Shown here: one piece after another, positions 7,728 through 12,283 of the stretch
Position numbering within the stretch: the first letter of the stretch is position 1
Layout: every line of letters starts with the position of its first letter
Source of the DNA: an uncultured Phascolarctobacterium sp.
GTDB lineage: Bacteria; Bacillota; Negativicutes; Acidaminococcales; Acidaminococcaceae
Direction: 5' to 3'
Length of the DNA stretch: 12,283 nt
NCBI GenBank assembly: GCA_900553055.1
Contig: USBV01000033.1
Location: 1-12,283 of the forward strand
Notes under the pieces: generated by a model
What the model saw: only the letters and a program-made list of their open reading frames with translations
What the model was told of the DNA's origin: nothing
Database searches by the model: none
Program-made: the position numbers and the translations under genes

Positions 7728-8204
7728 TTAAAAGTCAATATGCGGTCTAATGACAGCGATTAATTTACGTTCAATACGGTCAGGAGTTTTAAATTCCTTA
7801 CCCTTAATTATTTTTCTAACCCACACAGCATCATCATCATGGGATTCCAAAACACCCACCAGGCTCTTTAAGCCTTCCCAGGGAGCATAGAACATGATGT
7901 CCACCTTTGTTCCATAGGCTGCTTCAAAATCGTGGTCCTTTTTCAGCGGCCTGTCGATGCCAGGAGAGGAAACCTCCAGAAAATACTTATCCGGAATCGG
8001 GTCCTTTTCGTCCAGCACTTCGGTAAGCTTTTCACTGACCAGCTGACAGTCGTCAATTTCGACGCCCTCAGGCTTGTCGATAAAAATACGCAAATACCAG
8101 TCCTTTTCACGCACATATTCCACATCTACAAGAGTCATCTCTGTATCAGCTAAGATGGGCTCCACCAGTGCGGTAATCAGTGCTTCTACCTCTTTTGCCT
8201 GCAT
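7728..8204 (-). CDS. rimP: Ribosome maturation factor RimP
   Basis: RimP (old name YlxS/YhbC) assists early 30S assembly. The 158-residue protein has the N-terminal domain pattern LVDVEYVREKDWYLRIFIDKPEG (25-47), the conserved EVSSPGIDRPL (77-87) and the C-terminal SH3-like barrel (about 90-158). The ATG at 8202-8204 has a very strong ribosome site (GGAGGTGAT, 8209-8217). It is the first gene after the promoter at 8316-8344 and opens the rimP-nusA-infB operon, with a leader of roughly 100 nt that holds a 12-bp hairpin. Confidence 0.95.
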   Translation of the reverse strand: MQAKEVEALITALVEPILADTEMTLVDVEYVREKDWYLRIFIDKPEGVEIDDCQLVSEKLTEVLDEKDPIPDKYFLEVSSPGIDRPLKKDHDFEAAYGTKVDIMFYAPWEGLKSLVGVLESHDDDAVWVRKIIKGKEFKTPDRIERKLIAVIRPHIDF

Positions 8205-8258
8205 CTAAATCACCTCCATATTCAATTTTTTGTATTTAGTTTTTTTGCATAATAAGCG

Positions 8259-8287
8259 GAAAGAGCGGGTACGTAACCCACTCTTTC
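8259..8287 (-). promoter_or_regulatory. Leader hairpin of the rimP operon
   Basis: In the minus-strand transcript, bases 8287-8276 pair with 8270-8259 to form a 12-bp stem (GAAAGAGUGGGU with ACCCGCUCUUUC, one G-U pair) closed by a 5-nt loop. It lies about 55 bases before the rimP start and about 25 bases after the expected transcription start. No U tract follows it, so it does not look like a simple terminator. It could protect the mRNA 5' end or be a protein or ribosome-assembly signal. E. coli also has a structured rimP leader, but I see no sequence link to it. Confidence 0.6.
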
Positions 8288-8315
8288 ACTAAGAAAACTT
8301 ATACTTCTAAATAGT

Positions 8316-8344
8316 ATTATAACATCATCTAACGTCTATGGCAA
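8316..8344 (-). promoter_or_regulatory. Sigma-A promoter of the rimP-nusA-infB operon
   Basis: TTGCCA (8339-8344) and a perfect TATAAT (8316-8321) are separated by exactly 17 bases on the minus strand. This is the best promoter match in the window. Transcription would begin near 8309, leaving about 105 nt of leader before rimP. No intrinsic terminator is visible between the fni stop (8403) and this promoter, so read-through from the upstream operon is also possible. Confidence 0.8.
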
Positions 8345-8402
8345 GTGTTTACCACAAGATATGCCCAAAGATTAACAATTTTTACTAGCAAAAGCCATAA
8401 AT

Positions 8403-9467
8403 TTAGCGATTTCTGGCCTTACACAAAGCTGCCACATCATAACCACGGCAATCCAGATAGTTGCGCGTTGCGCCATCAATAATCAAAGGCACCTTGCGTA
8501 GCTCGTAGGGATGCTTGCAGCCTAAGAGCAGCATATACTGCATCAAGCCCTCGGCCAGCTCTTCAAAATAAGCAATAGCTTTAGCCACACCTTCTTCTAT
8601 CACTAAGCGCAGTACAGGACCAGTAATGCCCACAGCATCTGCTCCTAAGGCAAAGGCTTTAGCGATATCACCTGCTGTGCGTATGCCACCGCTGGCAAGC
8701 AGGCAGTGCTTTTTGGGGATCACGTACTGACCATCGATTAACGACCAGCAGGTGGGCAAGCCCCAGGCTGCAAAATCTTCACCTAAGACGGCGCCACTGC
8801 GCTTGGCCTCGATAGCAGGGAAATTAGTGCCTCCGGCACCGGCACAGTTAAAAACATAAAAGCCTGCATCTAAAAGCTGTGCGTACTGCTCCTTCGCCAT
8901 GCCGCAGCCAGTTTCTTTAATAATAATAGGCACGGGCAGGTCTTGAAAAATACGGTGCATATTCTGCAACAGTCCGGCATAATTCTTATCGCCCTCGGCC
9001 ATCACGAGCTCCTGCGCTGCATTCAAATGCAGCTCCAGCGCATCGGCCTCCAGCATGTCTACAGCAGCCAGCGCCTGTTCATAGCTCACAAAGGCGCTCA
9101 TATTAGCAATCACCAAGCCATGCGGTGCTTCCTCGCGCACCACCTTATAGCTAGCAACACCTGTGCCCTGACACACTGCTCCATATTGCGAGCCCACCGC
9201 CAGACCTATCCCGCAAGCTTCGGCCACCTGAGCCAGCTTGCGATTGATATCTGTGACAGCATCCGTGCTGCCTGTGATAGCATCAATGAAAAAGGGCAAA
9301 CGTAACCGTTTGCCCAATAGCTTCACAGATATATCAATGTCTGCCGGATTAATCTCCGGCAGACAATTGTGTATAAACTTTAGGTCGGCAAAATGCGTGG
9401 TCGCGGGTCCATCGCCAAGCTCTAGGGCATATTTAATATGTTCCAGCTTACGTTGTTCGCGCTGCAT
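8403..9467 (-). CDS. fni: Type 2 isopentenyl-diphosphate delta-isomerase (FMN-dependent)
   Basis: Idi-2 interconverts IPP and DMAPP using reduced FMN, NAD(P)H and Mg2+. The 354-residue protein has the TIM-barrel signatures in order: RKLEH (6-10), ITGS (64-67), VGSQ (91-94), HLNAAQE (147-153, with the Gln and the metal-binding Glu), KETGCGM (184-190), AGAGGTNF (209-216) and SGGIRTAGDIAKAFALGADAVGI (259-281). The usual MTGG motif reads ITGS here, a small deviation near the flavin. The ATG at 9465-9467 has AAGGAG 7 bases upstream (9475-9480), overlapping the stop of the ispH-rpsA gene, which lies only 11 bases away. Its place after ispH suggests it balances the IPP/DMAPP mix that IspH makes. Related flavin enzymes such as lactate oxidase lack the HLNxxQE motif, so the call is firm. 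Confidence 0.93.
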   Translation of the reverse strand: MQREQRKLEHIKYALELGDGPATTHFADLKFIHNCLPEINPADIDISVKLLGKRLRLPFFIDAITGSTDAVTDINRKLAQVAEACGIGLAVGSQYGAVCQGTGVASYKVVREEAPHGLVIANMSAFVSYEQALAAVDMLEADALELHLNAAQELVMAEGDKNYAGLLQNMHRIFQDLPVPIIIKETGCGMAKEQYAQLLDAGFYVFNCAGAGGTNFPAIEAKRSGAVLGEDFAAWGLPTCWSLIDGQYVIPKKHCLLASGGIRTAGDIAKAFALGADAVGITGPVLRLVIEEGVAKAIAYFEELAEGLMQYMLLLGCKHPYELRKVPLIIDGATRNYLDCRGYDVAALCKARNR

Positions 9468-9478
9468 TTAAGCTCTCC

Positions 9479-11551
9479 TTATTTTTCCAAGCTTTCCAGC
9501 TGTTCGGACAGGTTTTGGGACAGGGAGGAGTTCTTTTTGCCCATGTAGGAACGATATTCGTTCTTTTCAGCATCACGTTTAACCTTGGAGATGCTTAGGC
9601 CGATCTTCTTGCTATCCAAATCCATCTTAATAACCTCAGCTTGAACCTTTTGGCCCAGCTCCAGAGCGTCGTCGGGTTTAGCAATGCGCTCTTGAGCGAT
9701 TTCGGAAATGTGAACCAAGCCTTCAACCTTGTCGGTCAGTTTAACAATAGCGCCGAAGGGCAGGAAACGAGCTACTTCAACTTCAACAATGTCACCAATG
9801 TGGAATTGGCCAGCTTCTACCTTCCAGGGATCCTCTTGGGTAGCTTTGATGGACAGAGCAACGCGTTTGTTTTCGCGGTCAATCTTCTTCACCAATACGG
9901 TTACTTCGTCGCCTTCCTTAGCAACGTCAGCAGCCTTAGCGGTGCGGTCCCAAGCCAGCTCAGTGTTGTGAACCAGGCCAACCAGACCAGCGCCAACTTC
10001 TACAAACAGACCAAATTCAGCAACCTTAACAACCTTGCCGGGTACTACTTGGCCTTCTTCAACGGATGCATAAGCAGCTTCTTCAGCAGCAGCGCGTGCT
10101 TCCTTGCGAGCTTGTGCTTGTGCTTCCTTCATTTCCTTGTAAGCCTTAGCCTTAGCTTCACGCTCAGCCTTCAGCAGGTCGCGACGGGAAACAACAATGC
10201 GTTTCTTTTCCAGGTCAACTTCGATAATTTCAGCTTGCAGCTCTTGGCCGATGTACGGAGTGAAATCCTCAACACGGCGCAGCTCTACATGGCTAGCGGG
10301 CATAAAGCCTTCAACGCCTTCAACTGCAACTGCCAGGCCAACGATGTTCTTAGCCTTGTTCTTGATGATGCGCAGAACCTTAACGGTTGCTTCGCGTTTT
10401 TCGCCTTCAGCCAGCTCGGGAACATTCTTCCAAGCTGCATCGCGCTCAGCCTTAACCTTGGACAGACGAACGAAATCGCTCTTGGTGCTGCCAGGAATAA
10501 CCTTAGCTTCAACTTCATCGCCAACCTTGATGGTTTCCATCAGTTCTTCGGGAGCCACAGCCGGGTTCCATTCGGGATAAGTGATCAAGCCATCATGTCT
10601 ATATCCAAAAGAAACATATACGCCGTCTTTATCCAATTGAATAACGGTACCGTTAACAATTTTGCCCGGATATACCTCTACCTCCATACTTTCGTTGAGC
10701 ATGCTTTCAAAATCCATGTTTTCCATTGCTATAATAGCCTCCTTAATTAAACGGTCAGGAGTCGATGCTCCCGCCGTGATTCCAATTTTATGACAATCTC
10801 TGAGCATGTCTGCATTCAGTTCGTCAGCAGTTTCGATATGATATGCTTTGCGACAATTAGCCTGCACAAGCTCGAAAAGATGGCGCGTGTTGGCACTGTT
10901 TCTTCCGCCGATGACAACCACAGCATCCGACTCCTTGGCCAGCTTCACGGCTGCCCCCTGTCGTTGGCTTGTTGCCAGGCAGATGGTGCGCTCCACACGA
11001 TACTCTCCCGGGCGTTCCTTTTGCAATTCTCGCAATATATCTTCGAATTTTTGCAGCTCAAAAGTGGTCTGGATTATGACTCCATACCGCTCCTTTTGCG
11101 GCACACTAGAGATATCTTTTATACATTCGATACAGATAGCCGATTTTCCTGCCCATTTTAAAATACTTTTTACTTCCGGATGATTTTTTTCTCCAACAAT
11201 GACAGGATAGTAGCCATCTGCCGCTGCCTGAGCAGCCTTTTTTTGGGCTAAGCGCACATTGGGACAGGTTGCGTCCAATATTTTAAGGCCCTTTTGCTCC
11301 GCCTCAGCGTAAACCTCAGGGCCCACACCATGGGAGCGAATGATAACAGTTTCACCCGGACTAAATTCGTCCAAGCCTTCGCGGCAGGCAATGCCCTGCG
11401 CCGCAAGTTCATTAATCAGCTGGGGATTGTGAATAAGAGGTCCTAGCGTTCCTCCCTGCACATGCTCACGAGCCGCCCCCTGGGCCAGCTCCACCGCACG
11501 CTTCACACCATAACAAAAACCACAGTGCTGTGCTACCTTGATTTCCATCAT
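9479..11551 (-). CDS. ispH-rpsA: Fused HMBPP reductase (IspH) and S1-domain ribosomal protein S1-like
   Basis: The 690-residue protein joins two functions. Residues 1 to about 280 are IspH, the [4Fe-4S] enzyme that reduces HMBPP to IPP and DMAPP in the last MEP step. Its three cluster cysteines are Cys13 (GFCYGV), Cys96 (DATCPNV) and Cys191 (TICLATS). The substrate-site residues are His41, His74, His124 and Glu126 (NHPEV), plus RNSANT (217-222) and AGASTPD (260-266). Four S1 RNA-binding repeats follow at about 295-365, 383-457, 500-569 and 585-657. A charged Ala/Glu/Lys helix (about 458-499) separates the second and third. No stop or frameshift interrupts the joint. Such fusions are known in Clostridia and Negativicutes. 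The ATG at 11549-11551 overlaps the plsC stop by 4 bases; a second Met follows at once. The S1 half uses strongly biased codons (GTT Val, GCT Ala, GGC Gly), as in highly expressed genes. Confidence 0.95.
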   Translation of the reverse strand: MMEIKVAQHCGFCYGVKRAVELAQGAAREHVQGGTLGPLIHNPQLINELAAQGIACREGLDEFSPGETVIIRSHGVGPEVYAEAEQKGLKILDATCPNVRLAQKKAAQAAADGYYPVIVGEKNHPEVKSILKWAGKSAICIECIKDISSVPQKERYGVIIQTTFELQKFEDILRELQKERPGEYRVERTICLATSQRQGAAVKLAKESDAVVVIGGRNSANTRHLFELVQANCRKAYHIETADELNADMLRDCHKIGITAGASTPDRLIKEAIIAMENMDFESMLNESMEVEVYPGKIVNGTVIQLDKDGVYVSFGYRHDGLITYPEWNPAVAPEELMETIKVGDEVEAKVIPGSTKSDFVRLSKVKAERDAAWKNVPELAEGEKREATVKVLRIIKNKAKNIVGLAVAVEGVEGFMPASHVELRRVEDFTPYIGQELQAEIIEVDLEKKRIVVSRRDLLKAEREAKAKAYKEMKEAQAQARKEARAAAEEAAYASVEEGQVVPGKVVKVAEFGLFVEVGAGLVGLVHNTELAWDRTAKAADVAKEGDEVTVLVKKIDRENKRVALSIKATQEDPWKVEAGQFHIGDIVEVEVARFLPFGAIVKLTDKVEGLVHISEIAQERIAKPDDALELGQKVQAEVIKMDLDSKKIGLSISKVKRDAEKNEYRSYMGKKNSSLSQNLSEQLESLEK

Positions 11552-12144
11552 GCCTTTTCACCAGCCTGCAGTGCAGCAATATGCTGCATCAAGTTTTCAG
11601 TCATCTCATGTAAGAATTCTTTATTTACTACAGCGTCAGCCGGGAAATAAATAGGCTTGCCAAAGCGCACAGTAACCTTGGGCCAAATCCTTCCCTGACG
11701 TCTATAATCAGTACCCATCACGCAGCAGGGCACGATGGTTGCCATGGCCTTGGAGGCCATCATCAGCGCGCCGGGCTCAGCCTTGCCCAGCTTGCCTGTT
11801 TTGCTGCGCGTGCCTTCGGGAAATATCGCCAGCACCTTGTTATCCTTGAGGATATCAATGCCGTGCTTAATAGCTGCTCTATCGGCGCCACCGCGACGCA
11901 CGGGAAAAGCACCTAACGCCTTATAAATATCGCCTAAAATAGGCACGAACAGCTCCTGCTTGGCCATAAAATGTACCTTGCGCGTAGCTGCCACACCAAT
12001 TACCGGCGGGTCTAATAAGCTTAAATGGTTGCTGGCAATAACCAGCGGACCATCCTTGGGGATATTTTCGGTGCCCTCTACATTGAGCCGAAGGCCAATT
12101 TTAAAGAGCAGCCATAAAATCGATTTCAGTAGCGTGTAAATCAT
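11548..12144 (-). CDS. plsC: 1-acyl-sn-glycerol-3-phosphate acyltransferase
   Basis: PlsC adds the second acyl chain to lysophosphatidic acid to give phosphatidic acid at the inner face of the membrane. The 198-residue protein shows the acyltransferase motifs in order: NHLSLLD (39-45, the HxxxxD catalytic pair His40 and Asp45), GAFPVRRG (78-85), FPEGTRS (108-114) and IVPC (137-140). The N-terminal hydrophobic stretch (about 2-20) may anchor it to the membrane. GAGGAG lies 8 bases before the ATG, and the ATG overlaps the stop of cmk (ATGA). Its downstream neighbour ispH-rpsA also overlaps it by 4 bases, so the three genes are likely co-translated. The cmk-plsC-ispH order is common in Clostridia and relatives. 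Confidence 0.94.
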   Translation of the reverse strand: MIYTLLKSILWLLFKIGLRLNVEGTENIPKDGPLVIASNHLSLLDPPVIGVAATRKVHFMAKQELFVPILGDIYKALGAFPVRRGGADRAAIKHGIDILKDNKVLAIFPEGTRSKTGKLGKAEPGALMMASKAMATIVPCCVMGTDYRRQGRIWPKVTVRFGKPIYFPADAVVNKEFLHEMTENLMQHIAALQAGEKA

Positions 12145-12283
12145 TGTGCCCGCTCCTCAACCAGCTGCAGGATTCTTGTAGTTACCTGCTCGATATTCAT
12201 ATCGGAGGTATCAAGTAGCAGCGCATCCTCCGCCTGACGCAGCGGGCTAATCGCACGCTCGCTGTCCTGCTTGTCGCGGCTGG
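12141..12283 (-). CDS. cmk: Cytidylate kinase, C-terminal fragment cut by the window edge
   Basis: The last 46 codons of a gene that enters from the right edge end at TGA (12141-12143), overlapping plsC by 4 bases. The fragment reads SRDKQDSERAISPLRQAEDA and then LLLDTSDMNIEQV, matching the C-terminus of cytidylate kinase. RDxxDSxR-x-x-SPL is the lid and substrate region, and DALxLDTS and IEQV close the P-loop kinase fold. The enzyme phosphorylates CMP and dCMP with ATP. The P-loop and N-terminus lie outside the window. Its position before plsC supports the call. Confidence 0.9.
   Translation of the reverse strand, partial: SRDKQDSERAISPLRQAEDALLLDTSDMNIEQVTTRILQLVEERAQ

Noticed and set aside
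8259-8287. rimP leader hairpin as a terminator for fni
   Set aside because: It lies downstream of the rimP promoter and has no U tract after the stem.
9641-10750. Long open frame of 369 codons on the plus strand
   Set aside because: It lies wholly opposite the S1 half of ispH-rpsA. The biased codons of that gene (GTT, GCT, GAA, AAG) leave few stops on the other strand. Its translation is rich in Asn, Ser, Leu and Phe with no recognisable motif.
1-12283. CRISPR array, tRNA or rRNA genes, insertion sequences or a novel defence system
   Set aside because: No regularly spaced repeats, no cloverleaf or rRNA sequence and no transposase or defence genes were seen. Nearly all of the window is filled by conserved housekeeping genes.

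Overview
The window is a piece of bacterial chromosome carrying a dense block of core genes. Every confident gene lies on the minus strand, so transcription runs from the right edge to the left. In that order the genes are cmk (C-terminal end only), plsC, an ispH-rpsA fusion, fni, rimP, nusA, ylxR (rnpM), ylxQ, infB, rbfA, a DHH phosphoesterase (nrnA type), truB and ribF. The last 105 bases at the left edge may hold the start of one more gene, which I do not recognise.

The gene order, the fusion of IspH to an S1-domain protein, the short NusA without C-terminal repeats, and the ylxR-ylxQ pair point to a Firmicute. The class Negativicutes (for example Acidaminococcaceae such as Phascolarctobacterium) or Clostridia fits best. 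This is an inference from gene content and organisation, not from a database match.

Right part (8403-12283): cmk, plsC, ispH-rpsA and fni form a tight chain with 4-base ATGA overlaps or an 11-base gap. It combines CMP phosphorylation, phosphatidic acid synthesis, the last step of the MEP isoprenoid pathway fused to an S1 RNA-binding protein, and an FMN-dependent IPP isomerase that acts on the IspH product.

Middle and left part (1241-8344): a near-consensus sigma-A promoter (TTGCCA-17-TATAAT) and a leader of about 100 nt with a 12-bp hairpin precede the classic rimP-nusA-infB operon. Its genes overlap or lie within about 30 bases of each other through truB. They serve 30S maturation (rimP, rbfA), transcription elongation and antitermination (nusA), RNA binding (ylxR, ylxQ), translation initiation (infB), oligonucleotide or pAp turnover (nrnA) and tRNA pseudouridine-55 (truB). 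ribF follows after a 122-base gap that holds a palindromic, repeat-like element.

Left edge (1-173): after ribF there is a 16-bp perfect AT palindrome, a promoter-like pair on the minus strand overlapped by short dyads, and a partial open frame with gene-like codon use. rpsO, which often follows ribF, is not visible. I found no convincing new biological system. The most unusual places are the fused ispH-rpsA gene with its internal change in codon bias, the two intergenic elements near ribF, and the rimP leader hairpin.
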